Source of the DNA: Mycolicibacterium sphagni
Lineage (GTDB): Bacteria; Actinomycetota; Actinomycetes; Mycobacteriales; Mycobacteriaceae
NCBI RefSeq assembly: GCF_013337765.1
Contig: NZ_VBSB01000018.1
Coordinates: forward strand, 1 to 64,000
Length of the DNA stretch: 64,000 bases
Direction: 5' to 3'
Each line of letters starts with the position of its first letter. Within the stretch, counting starts at the first letter, position 1. A program made the position numbers and the translations under genes. Shown here piece after piece: positions 32,783-42,691 of the stretch. Under the pieces are notes generated by a model that was not told the origin of the DNA, ran no database searches, and was given only the letters and a program-made list of their open reading frames with translations.

Positions 32783-34264
32783 ATGACTGCACGGCATCGT
32801 GCGACTGGCCGGACTGGGTCAACAGCGCGAAGCACGGCTGCTCGCCATCGCGCACAGCAGCCGCACAGCAAAGTCTCATTGTGGCTGGGAACGGGCGCGG
32901 TGACCGTCGGCGTTTGCGCTTCGCTGGCCGGCGCGACCGGGGTCGCTCACGCTGACTCCACCGGCGGCGACTCGGCGTCGTCGAGCCACACCAGCACCGG
33001 ACCGAAGGTAGGGAGCAGCGGCCGCTCCACCTCGGCCAAACAGACCGCCGCGGGCTCCAAGGTGGGAAGTAGCGGGCGAACCGTCGCGACGAGGTCGACC
33101 GCGGGCGCCAACCGCACGAGCACGACCTCCTCGGCGGCGCCGGCCGCGGCGTCAGAAGGCGCCGACTCGACGACCGAGGCCACCAACACCAGCTCGATTT
33201 CCGCTGTCGCCCAAGCCGGTAGCGCGCGATCCGCCAAGCCTGTGGTCGCGGCAGCCTCCGCGTCGACCCTGTTCGCGGCCGATTCACCGGCTGCCCCACC
33301 GAACCTCTCGTCGACGGACGTGCTCGCTGCAATCGTCGCGTTCGCGCGCTCGGCTGGTGGCGGCACGACTGCCGCCGTCAGCCTCCAGGACGTCGTCACC
33401 GCCCTCGCCACCAACCAGTGGCAGGGCCGACCGATAATCGGCAACGGCGCCGATGGCACCGCGGCTAACCCCGACGGCCAGGCGGGCGGTTGGTTGCTGG
33501 GCAGCGGCGGCAAGGGTTACTCCTGGACAGGTGCGACCTGCGCCTCCGCTAGCGGCTGCTCCGGCGGTGACGGTGGTAGCGGCGGGCTGATCGGCAACGG
33601 CGGCAACGGCGGAGATGGCGCCAACGGTGGCGCCGGCGGGGCGGGCGGGTCGGCAGTCTTGTTGGGCGCCGGCGGGGCGGGCGGTGCCGGTGGAGCAAAC
33701 TCGGCCGTCGGCGGGGTCGGCGGCCAGGGTGGCGCGGGCGGAACCGGCGGGCTGATCGGCGGTGGCGGCGGTGGCGGCGGCGCCGGCGGAGACGGCGAAA
33801 CCGGTGGTAACGGCGGCGCGGGCGGCGCGGTCATCAGCTTTGGATTCGGCTACTTCATGGGTATCTACCACCCGGGCAGCGTCGTCGGTGGCGACGGCGG
33901 CGCGGGCGGAAACGGCACGAACGGAGCGGGCGGCACCGGCGGCGCGGGGGGCACTGCCGTTTTGGCGAGCGACCCGGTATGGGATTCCCTGCTGTCGGTG
34001 GTGCAAGGCATAACGGGGTCCGCTACGGGTGGCAACGCTGTTGGCGGCAACGGCGGACCCGGCGGCGACGGCACAACGATCGGCGGGGCCGGCGGAGCCG
34101 GCGGCTTCGCCTACAACTACAGCCTCAACAACGCGGTCGGCGGCACTGGCGGTAAGGGCGGCAACGGGACGGTGTCCGGCGGTGGGGGCGGCACCGGCGG
34201 CACTGGGTGGGCGGCCAGCGGTACGGCCACCGACGGCGCCGACGGCGGCGCTGGAACGCCGTAG
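32783..34264 (+). CDS. PGRS-like glycine-rich secreted protein lacking a PE domain
   Basis: A 493-residue protein. The N-terminus is Arg/His-rich, then a Sec signal segment (VSLWLGTGAVTVGVCASLAG, cleavage near AHA before DS). A Ser/Thr/Ala-rich linker covers residues about 60-160. After FARSAGGGTTAAVSLQ comes WQGRPIIGNGADGTAANPDG, close to the GRPLIGNGANG border motif of PE_PGRS proteins. Residues about 250-493 are GGAGG/GGNGG repeats of PGRS type. There is no PE domain, so export is expected through Sec rather than ESX. The ATG at 32783 is chosen for GGGAG seven bases upstream. It converges on the FAAL gene with a 7-bp gap. Confidence 0.78.
   Translation: MTARHRATGRTGSTARSTAARHRAQQPHSKVSLWLGTGAVTVGVCASLAGATGVAHADSTGGDSASSSHTSTGPKVGSSGRSTSAKQTAAGSKVGSSGRTVATRSTAGANRTSTTSSAAPAAASEGADSTTEATNTSSISAVAQAGSARSAKPVVAAASASTLFAADSPAAPPNLSSTDVLAAIVAFARSAGGGTTAAVSLQDVVTALATNQWQGRPIIGNGADGTAANPDGQAGGWLLGSGGKGYSWTGATCASASGCSGGDGGSGGLIGNGGNGGDGANGGAGGAGGSAVLLGAGGAGGAGGANSAVGGVGGQGGAGGTGGLIGGGGGGGGAGGDGETGGNGGAGGAVISFGFGYFMGIYHPGSVVGGDGGAGGNGTNGAGGTGGAGGTAVLASDPVWDSLLSVVQGITGSATGGNAVGGNGGPGGDGTTIGGAGGAGGFAYNYSLNNAVGGTGGKGGNGTVSGGGGGTGGTGWAASGTATDGADGGAGTP
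33540..34250 (+). repeat. PGRS-type GGCGGN repeat array
   Basis: Dense repeats of GGCGGN, GGCGGCAAC and GGCGGGGCGGGC triplet-phased units encode Gly-Gly-Ala and Gly-Gly-Asn. Two non-repetitive islands interrupt them (SFGFGYFMGIYHPGSVV and LASDPVWDSLLSVVQGITG). Length changes between strains are likely. Confidence 0.8.
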
Positions 34265-34271
34265 CGAGTTG

Positions 34272-36050
34272 TCAGCCGTCCAGGCGCGTGAACTGTTTGC
34301 GCTGGTACAGATCCCCGGACGCTTGGCGCCTGACCTTGCCGCTGGTGGTGACCGGAATCGACCCCGGGCCCACCAAAACGAGGTCTGACACCGCAATGCC
34401 GTGCGTGTTCGAGATCGCCGACGTCACGTCCTGCTTGATGCCTTCGAGCTTCTGCCGGGCCTCTTCGTCGTCGCCACGCTTTCTGACTTCCATCACGACG
34501 ACGAGCTTCTCCACCTCGTCGTCCGCAACGCCGATCGCCACGCAGCGGCCGCCCGTGATCTCCGAAACCGTGGCCTCGATGTCGTCGGGCGAGTGGTTGC
34601 GGCCGTAGATGATCAGCAGATCCTTGATGCGGCCCACCACGAACAGCTCGCCGTCGGACATGAAGCCCACGTCGCCCGTCCTCAGCCAGGGGCCTTCGGG
34701 TGTGCCGGCCGACGGCTCGACGATCGTGGCGCCGAACGTGCGTGCGGTCTCCTCGGGCTTTTCCCAGTAGCCGATGCTGACGTTGTCGCCATGGCACCAG
34801 ATCTCACCGGTCGTGCCCTCCGCAACCTCGGTTCTGTTTTCCGGGTCGACGATCCGCAACAGCGGCGACCGCGGGCTGATGGGGCCGTCGTAGCTGATCA
34901 GCGGTGTCCCGTCAGTACCGTCGCTTCGCTTGGCCTGGCCCGCGGTTAGTGCATCGGTATCGAAGTGCACGACTTTGATGGGGTCCTGCGGCCGGGGGGT
35001 TGACATGTACAGCGTCGCCTCGGCCATGCCGTAGGACGGCTGGATGACCGCCTCGTTCAAGTTGAAGCGGGCGAACCGGTCCGTGAAGCGCTTGATCGTG
35101 ACGGGGTTGACGCGTTCGGCGCCGCTTTGGATCGTGTGCACACCGCCAAGGTCGAGTCCGGCCATGTCCTCGTCAGATGTCTTGCGGGTCGCCAAGTCGA
35201 ATGCGAAGTTCGGCGCCGCGGTAAAGGCACAGGGATTCGTGGCCAGTAACTGCATCCAGCGCGCCGGCCGGACCAGGAACGACGCCGGGCTCGTCAGCAC
35301 CGCGCTGGTTCCCAGCACAATCGGCGAGCAAACCCCGAGGATCAATCCCAGGTCGTGGAAGAACGGCAGCCACGACACGAACGTCAAGTCCGGCGGGGTT
35401 ACTCCCGCATGTCGTGAGTAATCGGTCGTGATCTGCTGCAGATTGGTCAAGAGATTCGTGTAGGAGATCATCACGCCGGCCGGGGATCGGGTCGAGCCGG
35501 ACGTGTACTGCAAGTACGCGGTGGCGTGCTCGCTGTCTGACTCGTACATGCTGAAGCGGGATGGACCATCCAGATCCAGCAAGTCGACTTCAATGATCGC
35601 CGGCGGCGACTGCCCTGGTTGCGGGACGATGCTCCGGCTCACCTCGGCCACGACCGAGGACGTGGTGAGAACAGCAGCCGGTGAGGCGTCACGCATCACC
35701 GAATCCACCCGCTCGTCGGTGATGCCACCCATCGGAACCGACAACGGAACCGGGATCACCCCGGCGTGCAGCGCGCCGAGGAACGCAACGACGTATTCCA
35801 GCCCCTGTGGAGCAATGATCATCGCTCGGTCACCGGGCGACGCGGAGACGCTGAGCTCACGCGCAAGGTTGCCGGCTCGCCGATACAACTCGGCGAACGT
35901 CACGCTGATGGGGACGCCGGCCCAGTCCTGGTCGTAGTCGATGAAGGTGAATGCCGTGTCATCCGGTTGGAGGCTGGCGCGTTCGCGCAGCAGGGCCGGA
36001 AGAGATGCCTCGATCGCCTGTGTCACGCGAAGCAAGCTATCAGTAGCCAT
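34272..36050 (-). CDS. Fatty-acyl-AMP ligase (FAAL, FadD23/26/28 type)
   Basis: A 592-residue ANL enzyme of the FAAL class, which makes acyl-AMP and passes the chain to a carrier protein of a PKS or NRPS instead of to CoA. The AMP-binding motif reads LQYTSGSTRSPAGVM near residue 170, followed by FVSWLPFFHDLGLI. The FAAL-specific insertion follows QPSYGMAEATLYMST near residue 340. Later motifs are WLRTGDVGFM and GRIKDLLIIYGRNHSPDDIE, and the C-terminal catalytic Lys is in TTSGKVRRQ. The ATG at 36048-36050 with GAAGGTG upstream is preferred over a start seven codons earlier. It is divergent from the PKS gene, so it most likely supplies its starter acid. Confidence 0.9.
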   Translation of the reverse strand: MATDSLLRVTQAIEASLPALLRERASLQPDDTAFTFIDYDQDWAGVPISVTFAELYRRAGNLARELSVSASPGDRAMIIAPQGLEYVVAFLGALHAGVIPVPLSVPMGGITDERVDSVMRDASPAAVLTTSSVVAEVSRSIVPQPGQSPPAIIEVDLLDLDGPSRFSMYESDSEHATAYLQYTSGSTRSPAGVMISYTNLLTNLQQITTDYSRHAGVTPPDLTFVSWLPFFHDLGLILGVCSPIVLGTSAVLTSPASFLVRPARWMQLLATNPCAFTAAPNFAFDLATRKTSDEDMAGLDLGGVHTIQSGAERVNPVTIKRFTDRFARFNLNEAVIQPSYGMAEATLYMSTPRPQDPIKVVHFDTDALTAGQAKRSDGTDGTPLISYDGPISPRSPLLRIVDPENRTEVAEGTTGEIWCHGDNVSIGYWEKPEETARTFGATIVEPSAGTPEGPWLRTGDVGFMSDGELFVVGRIKDLLIIYGRNHSPDDIEATVSEITGGRCVAIGVADDEVEKLVVVMEVRKRGDDEEARQKLEGIKQDVTSAISNTHGIAVSDLVLVGPGSIPVTTSGKVRRQASGDLYQRKQFTRLDG

Positions 36051-36345
36051 AGGCGCAACACCTTCGAACACCGAAGTTGAGTGACGCCGTCGTCAAACAC
36101 CCCATATCGCCGTCGACGCCTGGTACCGGGCGTCCGCAGCCGCCGCCGTAGCGACATCACCGCAAACTTTGCTGACAGGGCTGGTCAGCCGCGTAACCCC
36201 AGTGGCATGGGTCAATTTTGAAAGTGCATCCGGTGTCACAGTCTTGACTGCTAAATTTGCGCAGGCGTTAGCGTCCTGGCGGCGTTGTGTGCACAGGTGG
36301 GCGCTGTTCGAGGTATCGGATGTTTGCTACAAGGAGTTGTTCGGG
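36051..36345. promoter_or_regulatory. Divergent FAAL-PKS promoter region
   Basis: The 295-bp gap must drive both genes. For the PKS, TTGACT (36244-36249) and TAGCGT (36269-36274) with a 19-bp spacer form a candidate promoter, followed by a ribosome site AAGGAG at 36331-36336. For the FAAL no convincing promoter was found. No clear operator was seen. Confidence 0.4.
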
Positions 36346-39300
36346 ATGAGTCCCATTAATGGTGCCGACAGCGGGGCTAACGGTGTATCGGAGGGCCGTG
36401 TGCCGATTGCGGTGATCGGAATCGGTTGCCGACTTCCGGGCGCTATCGACTCCCCCGAACAATTCTGGGAAGCGTTGCTGCGCGGCGACGATCTCGTCAC
36501 CGAGGTGCCACCCGAACGGTGGGACAACGACGAGTACTACGACCCGCAGCCCGGGTTGCCGGGGCGGACGAACTCGAAGTGGGGTGCGTTCCTCGATGAC
36601 GTCGCCGGGTTCGATGCGGACTTCTTCGGCCTCGGCGAACGCGAGGCATCCGCGATGGATCCCCAGCACCGCTTGCTGCTGGAGACGTCGTGGGAAGCGA
36701 TGGAGCACGCCGGCCTGACTCCGCAGGAGGTGCGCGGGTCGTCAGCAGGTGTGTTCATGGGGCTGACGCACTACGACTACGAAATGGTTTCGAACGGCTC
36801 GGAGGCGATGGAAGGGCCGTACGGAATCCCCGGCAATACATTCGCCTTGGCAGCCGGCCGTGTCGCTTACGCATTGGGATTGCAGGGTCCCGCGGTGGCG
36901 GTGGATACGGCATGTTCGTCGGGATTGTTCGCGGTGCATGCGGCGTGCCGCAGCTTGATCGAGGGGGAATCCGAACTGGCGTTCGCCGGCGGGGCGTACG
37001 TGATGCTGGATCCCCGCAAGTTCGTCGCGGGCACAGCAGCGGGGCATTTGTCGCCGACCGGGCGTTGCCACGCCTTCGACGTGGCCGCCGACGGGTATGT
37101 GGGCGGCGAGGCGTCTGCGGTGGTGCTGCTCAAACGACTGGCTGACGCACTGCGCGACGGGGATCGGGTACTGGCCGTGCTGCGAGGCACCGCAGCCAAC
37201 CAGGACGGTCACACCGTCAACATCTCGACGCCGTCAGAGGGCGCGCAGACTGCCGTGTACCGGGCCGCGCTGCGGACCGCGGGCGTTAATGCCGCAAGCA
37301 TCGGCATGGTCGAGGCCCACGGTCCCGGCACCCCGGTCGGAGATCCCATCGAATACGCCAGCCTCAGCGCGGTGTACGGCATCGAAGGCCCCTGCGCGCT
37401 GGGGTCGGTGAAGACCAATTTCGGGCACTCCCAGTCAGCCTCAGGGATTTTGGGGTTGATCAAAGCCGTCCTGGCGCTGCAGCACGGCATCGTCCCCAAA
37501 AACTTGCATTTCACGGCGCTACCCGCCGAGATGGCTCGCATCGACACCAAACTGTTCGTGCCGCAGGAGGCCACGCCCTGGCCGACCGAGGGCACAACAC
37601 CCCGGCGGGCTGCGGTGTCGTCCTATGGGGTATCGGGCACCAATGCACACGTCATCATCGAACAAGCCCCCGACGCCACGGCCGTCGCAGCCGAAACCGG
37701 CGCCGCACAAGCACCATTGTTGTTTGCGCTCTCATCCACCTCAGCCCAGGAATTGCGTACCAGCGCAGGACGTTTGGCTGATTGGGTGCAAGCGAATGAC
37801 GTTCTGGCACTCCCGGATTTGGCGTACACCTTGTCGCGTCGGCGGGCACACCGTCCAGTGCGCACCGCAGTGGTGGCCAGTAGCCAACCTGAGTTGATGG
37901 CGGCGCTGCGCGACGTGGCCGACGGGGACACCCCGTTCGAGGCGGCGGTCGGCCACGACGACCGAGGCCCGGTGTGGGTGTTCTCAGGGCAGGGTTCGCA
38001 GTGGGCACAGATGGGCGCAGAACTACTGCGCAATGAACCCGTATTCGCCTCTACCGTCGCCCAGATCGAGCCGCAGGTCGCCGCGGAGTCCGGTTTCTCG
38101 GTGACCGAGGCCATGACCGCGACAGATGTGGTGACCGGAATCGACAGGGTGCAGCCGACCTTGTTCACGATGCAGGTCGCCATGGCGACAGCGTTGGCCG
38201 CTCGTGGTGTGCGTCCGAGTGCGGTGATCGGGCACTCGATGGGCGAGACCGCCGCAGCGGTTGTCGCGGGTGCACTCTCCCTCGAGGATGGCGTCCGCGT
38301 CATCTGCCGGCGGTCGCGATTGATGGCCAGCATCTCCGGGTCCGGCGCGATGGCGTCAGTGGAACTGCCGGCCAAGCAGGTGCTCTCCGAGCTGACCCTG
38401 CGCGGCATCAAAGATGTCGTGGTGGCGGTCGTGGCGTCGCCGCAGTCAACCGTCATCGGTGGCGCAACCGAGACGGTGGCCGAGCTGATCACAATGTGGG
38501 AGGGCCAGGGTGTGATGGCCCGCCAGGTCGCCGTGGACGTGGCATCGCATTCCCCGCAAGTCGATCCGATTCTCACTGAACTCGCCGAAGTACTGGCTGA
38601 CGTCAAGCCGTTGACGCCCCAGATCGACTATTACTCGGCGACCGGCTTCGATCCGCGCGAACACCCGGTCTGCAACAACAAATATTGGGTGAAGAATCTC
38701 CGGAACACCGTGCGGTTCTCTGCCGCGGTACGCGCAGCGATGGAAGATGGCCATCGAGTTTTCGCCGAATTGGCACCGCACCCGTTGCTGACTCACGCAG
38801 TCGAGCAGACCGCGGCCAGTCTGGACGTACCGTTGATCACCCTCGCCGGGATGCGCCGCAACCAGGATCTGCCAAACGGCCTCGCCAACTTCGTCGCCGA
38901 TCTCCACAGCGCCGGCGCCGCAGTCGATTTCGCAGTGCACTACCCGCACGGACGGCTTCTGGACCCGCCACTGCCCACCTGGACTCACCAACGCTTCTGG
39001 CTGGACTCGGATGGCAAGAAGGGCACGGGTCACGGGGCGCACACCGTGTCGGTGCATCCGCTGCTCGGCCAGCACGTGCGATTGCCCGAGCAACCCGAAC
39101 GTCATGTCTGGCAGGCAGACGTCGGCGCAACCTCCCATCCCTGGCTGGCCGAATATCAGATCGGCGGAGTGCCCGTGCTGCCCGGGGCGGCGTACTGCGA
39201 GATGGCATTGGCCGCTGCGCAGGGCGTGTTCGGCGAAGAGGCGCAAGCCGTCGAAGTCAGCGATCTGCGATTCGAAAATGCACTGCTGCTCGAGGACCAC

Positions 39301-42300
39301 ACCACGGTCAGCGCGTCCGCCTCGCTGTCGGCGCCCGGGGTTGCGGAGTTCAGTCTGGCATCCGCCTCCGGCGATGATCACCTGCACCGCGTCAGCGCTA
39401 CCCTTCGCATCGTCAACGACGAGACGATGCCCGCCCACTACGACCTCGCCACCCTGATGACTGCGCACCTGCGCCTCGCCGATGGGGATGAGGTCCGGGC
39501 GGGCCTTGCTCGCCGTGGTCTGCAGTTCGGTCCGGCGTTCGGCGGCCTGCACGCCGTGCACGCTGACGACACGACCGGCACTGTGCTCGCCGAGGTCGGT
39601 CTGCCCAACCAACTCCGTTCCCAGCAGAGCGTTTACGGTGTCCATCCCGCCTTGTTGGATGCCTGCTTCCAGTCGGTGGGGGCCAGTCCGCAGATCCAAG
39701 AATTGGGCACCAACGCGCCGGCCTTCCCGCTCGGGGTGCGCACGTTGCGGAGCTACGGGGCGCTGCGCAACGCTCGCTACTGCTACACCCGGGTCACGAG
39801 CGTCGATGACACCGGGTTCGAGGCCGACCTCGACGTTCTCGACGGCGACGGGACAGTGTTGCTGCGCGTGCACGGATTGCGCTGTGGTACAGCCAATTCA
39901 AGCGAAACCGGCAACGACAGAATCCTGCGCGAGCGATTGCTCGACATCGAGTGGCAGCAGCGCGATTTGCCCGAACCCGAGCAAGACCAGACGGGGCGCT
40001 GGCTGCTGATCAGCAACACCGACAACGATCCGATGACCACCTCGCTGGCCGCCGCTTTGGAAAAGCTTGGCGCCCAACCGATCACCGTTCACTGGTCGCA
40101 GGGCGACAACACCGCATCCCCGAGTCCGATCGCCGAACATCTCCAGGCCGGGAAGCTCGTCGGAGTTGTCGTCCTCACCGCACCAGACACTGCCGGCTCT
40201 GACGAGACGGATCCGGCTTCCCGCGGCGCCGCCTGCACGCACCATCTGGTGGACATCACCCAGGCGGTGTTGTCCGACGGCGCGCAGGTATCTCGGCTTT
40301 ATGTCGTCACGCGGAGCGCTCGCAGCGTGCTCGACGCCGACATCCCGAACCTGGAGCAGGCTGGGGCGCGCGGGCTGCTGCGAGTGGTCAATACCGAATA
40401 TCCGCATACCCAACCGACTTTGATCGATGTCGATAACGCCACCGATCCCGAACAGTTAGCGACTCAACTGCTGTGCGGATCGGCCGAAGACGAGACCGCT
40501 TGGCGTAACAACTCTTGGTACACCGCACGGATGGCCGGAGCGCCACTGGGCCCCGAGGATCGCCACACCACCATCGCCGACTACGACCACGACGGAATGC
40601 GTCTCCAGATTCGCACCCCGGGCGATCTGCAAACCCTCGAAGCCGTCGGCTATGACCGGGTTGCACCGGGGCCGGGTCAGATCGAAGTCGCCGTCCATGC
40701 TTCCAGCGTCAACTTCGCCGATGTGCTCATCGCGATGGGCTTGTACCCCCGCATCGACGGGCTATCGCTACCGGCACTCGGCGTCGATTTCGCCGGCACC
40801 GTCACCGCTGTCGGACCCGACGTCACTGACCACAAAGTCGGGGACCGGGTAGGCGGCTTGTCAGCCAACGGCTGCTGGGGCAACTTCGTTATCTGCGACG
40901 CCCGCTTGGCTGTCAGCCTGCCCGCCGACCTGTCAGACCAGCAAGCGGTTGCGGCGGCCACCGCGACGGCGACCGCCTGGTACGGCCTGCACGAGCAGGC
41001 CAGGATCACCGCTGAAGACCGCGTGTTGATCCACTCGGCGACCGGCGGAGTGGGTCAGGCTGCGATCGCGATCGCACACGCAGTCGGAGCGCAGATTTTT
41101 GCTACCGCTGGCAGCGAAGAACGTCGACAGTTGTTGCGCGACATGGGAATCGAGCATGTCTACGACTCCCGCAGCACCGATTTCGCCGACCAGATCCGCA
41201 GGGATACCGACGGCAACGGCGTTGACATCGTGCTCAATTCACTGTCCGGTCCAGCCCAACGCGCCGGATTGGAACTGCTCGCCACTGGAGGGCGCTTCGT
41301 CGAGATCGGCAAGCGCGACGTTTACGACAACACCCGGCTGGGATTGCTGCCGTTCCACCGCAACCTCACCTTCTATTACCTCGATCTCGCACTGATGGCG
41401 GTCAGCCACCCCCAGCGCATCGGCCGATTGATGGCCAATGTGTTCGGGCTCGTGGCCGACGGCACGTTGCCCCCAGCCCAATTCACCACCTATCCGCTGG
41501 CCGACGCCGCAACCGCGATTCGGGTGATGAGTGCAGCCCAACACACCGGGAAATTGCTATTGGAGATTCCCCGCACCGGGCAACTCAGCGTGGAACGGCC
41601 AGCCGAGAACATCACCCCGTTCCGTGGTGATGGTGCCTATATCGTCACCGGCGGACTGGGTGGTCTGGGCTTGTTCTTCGCCGAGAAGATGGCCACCGGC
41701 GGCGCAGGGCGCATCGTGCTGTCCTCGCGTTCCCAACCCAGCCGGAAAACCCTCGAAACCATCGAGATGATCCGCTCCATCGGCGCCGACGTCGTCGTGG
41801 CCTGCGCGGACATCGCTGACCCTGCCACGGCGGGGCAACTCATCGAATCCGCCACGGCCACCGGACTTCCCCTGCGCGGGATTCTGCACGCTGCGGCCAT
41901 CATCGAGAACGCCACCCTGCCCAACATCACCGGTGATCTCATCGATCGGGACTGGGCCGCCAAAGTCCAGGGGGCGTGGAATCTGCACCAGGCCGCCGAA
42001 GACGCGGAGTATCCGCTGGACTGGTTCTGCTGCTTCTCCTCAGCCGCCGCATTGGTCGGTTCCCCTGGCCAGGGCGCATACGCCGCTGCCAACAGTTGGC
42101 TGGATGCCTTCACCGACTGGCGACGCGCCCACGGCCGGCCCGCCACCACGATCGCGTGGGGACCGTGGGGCCAAATCGGTGCCGCCACCACGTTTGCCGA
42201 GAACTCCGGCCAAGCGATCCTGCCCGACGAGGGCGCCCACGCCTTCGACACTCTGCTGCGCTACAACCGTGGGTACAGCGCATACGCCCCCGTCATCGGG

Positions 42301-42666
42301 AACGATTGGCTGACCGACTTCGGACAACGCAGCCCCTTCGCCGAGAAATTCGGCGCCACCGAACCCAACGCCAGTGGCACGTCCAAACTTCGCGCCGAGC
42401 TCGACACCTTGCCCCGCGACGAATGGCCCACCCGGCTGCGACGGCTGATCTCCGACCAAGTCAGCCTCATCCTGCGCCGCACCGTCGACCCCGATCGGCC
42501 GCTCTCCGAATACGGAGTCGACTCGCTTGGCGCACTCGAGCTGCGCACTCGCATCGAAACCGAAACCGGTATCCGACTGACCGCCGGCGATCTCGCCGGC
42601 GGCACCGTCCGGGGGTTGGCCGAGCTGCTCTGCGAGAACCTCGCGCCCAGCGACGTGTCGGCCTGA
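36346..42666 (+). CDS. Reducing type I polyketide synthase (MAS-like) with altered dehydratase
   Basis: A 2106-residue iterative PKS. Domains in order: KS (residues about 18-440; Cys190 in VDTACSSG, His325 in EAHGPGT, KTNFGHS); AT (about 540-850; Ser631 in GHSMGE, VASH motif as in mycocerosate-type enzymes); DH (about 900-1180); ER (about 1420-1735; NADPH motif HSATGGVGQAA); KR (about 1760-1940; VTGGLGGLG, FSSAAALVGSPGQGAYAAAN); ACP (about 2020-2100; Ser2060 in YGVDSL). In DH the usual LxDH motif reads WLAEYQIGG, so residue 937 is Tyr instead of His, while Asp1105 in HPALLDAC is kept. It should elongate a FAAL-activated acid and may leave a beta-hydroxyl. No thioesterase or PapA gene is visible; chain transfer to the NRPS starter C domain is inferred. 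The ATG at 36346 is preferred for AAGGAG nine bases upstream. Confidence 0.92.
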   Translation: MSPINGADSGANGVSEGRVPIAVIGIGCRLPGAIDSPEQFWEALLRGDDLVTEVPPERWDNDEYYDPQPGLPGRTNSKWGAFLDDVAGFDADFFGLGEREASAMDPQHRLLLETSWEAMEHAGLTPQEVRGSSAGVFMGLTHYDYEMVSNGSEAMEGPYGIPGNTFALAAGRVAYALGLQGPAVAVDTACSSGLFAVHAACRSLIEGESELAFAGGAYVMLDPRKFVAGTAAGHLSPTGRCHAFDVAADGYVGGEASAVVLLKRLADALRDGDRVLAVLRGTAANQDGHTVNISTPSEGAQTAVYRAALRTAGVNAASIGMVEAHGPGTPVGDPIEYASLSAVYGIEGPCALGSVKTNFGHSQSASGILGLIKAVLALQHGIVPKNLHFTALPAEMARIDTKLFVPQEATPWPTEGTTPRRAAVSSYGVSGTNAHVIIEQAPDATAVAAETGAAQAPLLFALSSTSAQELRTSAGRLADWVQANDVLALPDLAYTLSRRRAHRPVRTAVVASSQPELMAALRDVADGDTPFEAAVGHDDRGPVWVFSGQGSQWAQMGAELLRNEPVFASTVAQIEPQVAAESGFSVTEAMTATDVVTGIDRVQPTLFTMQVAMATALAARGVRPSAVIGHSMGETAAAVVAGALSLEDGVRVICRRSRLMASISGSGAMASVELPAKQVLSELTLRGIKDVVVAVVASPQSTVIGGATETVAELITMWEGQGVMARQVAVDVASHSPQVDPILTELAEVLADVKPLTPQIDYYSATGFDPREHPVCNNKYWVKNLRNTVRFSAAVRAAMEDGHRVFAELAPHPLLTHAVEQTAASLDVPLITLAGMRRNQDLPNGLANFVADLHSAGAAVDFAVHYPHGRLLDPPLPTWTHQRFWLDSDGKKGTGHGAHTVSVHPLLGQHVRLPEQPERHVWQADVGATSHPWLAEYQIGGVPVLPGAAYCEMALAAAQGVFGEEAQAVEVSDLRFENALLLEDHTTVSASASLSAPGVAEFSLASASGDDHLHRVSATLRIVNDETMPAHYDLATLMTAHLRLADGDEVRAGLARRGLQFGPAFGGLHAVHADDTTGTVLAEVGLPNQLRSQQSVYGVHPALLDACFQSVGASPQIQELGTNAPAFPLGVRTLRSYGALRNARYCYTRVTSVDDTGFEADLDVLDGDGTVLLRVHGLRCGTANSSETGNDRILRERLLDIEWQQRDLPEPEQDQTGRWLLISNTDNDPMTTSLAAALEKLGAQPITVHWSQGDNTASPSPIAEHLQAGKLVGVVVLTAPDTAGSDETDPASRGAACTHHLVDITQAVLSDGAQVSRLYVVTRSARSVLDADIPNLEQAGARGLLRVVNTEYPHTQPTLIDVDNATDPEQLATQLLCGSAEDETAWRNNSWYTARMAGAPLGPEDRHTTIADYDHDGMRLQIRTPGDLQTLEAVGYDRVAPGPGQIEVAVHASSVNFADVLIAMGLYPRIDGLSLPALGVDFAGTVTAVGPDVTDHKVGDRVGGLSANGCWGNFVICDARLAVSLPADLSDQQAVAAATATATAWYGLHEQARITAEDRVLIHSATGGVGQAAIAIAHAVGAQIFATAGSEERRQLLRDMGIEHVYDSRSTDFADQIRRDTDGNGVDIVLNSLSGPAQRAGLELLATGGRFVEIGKRDVYDNTRLGLLPFHRNLTFYYLDLALMAVSHPQRIGRLMANVFGLVADGTLPPAQFTTYPLADAATAIRVMSAAQHTGKLLLEIPRTGQLSVERPAENITPFRGDGAYIVTGGLGGLGLFFAEKMATGGAGRIVLSSRSQPSRKTLETIEMIRSIGADVVVACADIADPATAGQLIESATATGLPLRGILHAAAIIENATLPNITGDLIDRDWAAKVQGAWNLHQAAEDAEYPLDWFCCFSSAAALVGSPGQGAYAAANSWLDAFTDWRRAHGRPATTIAWGPWGQIGAATTFAENSGQAILPDEGAHAFDTLLRYNRGYSAYAPVIGNDWLTDFGQRSPFAEKFGATEPNASGTSKLRAELDTLPRDEWPTRLRRLISDQVSLILRRTVDPDRPLSEYGVDSLGALELRTRIETETGIRLTAGDLAGGTVRGLAELLCENLAPSDVSA

Positions 42667-42691
42667 TCGCGTTGCAGCCAAAGGAGAACGA

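Noticed and set aside
33284..34396. 370-codon minus-strand frame opposite the PGRS-like gene
   Set aside because: A shadow of GC-rich repeats; the plus strand has a ribosome site, signal peptide and PGRS border motif.
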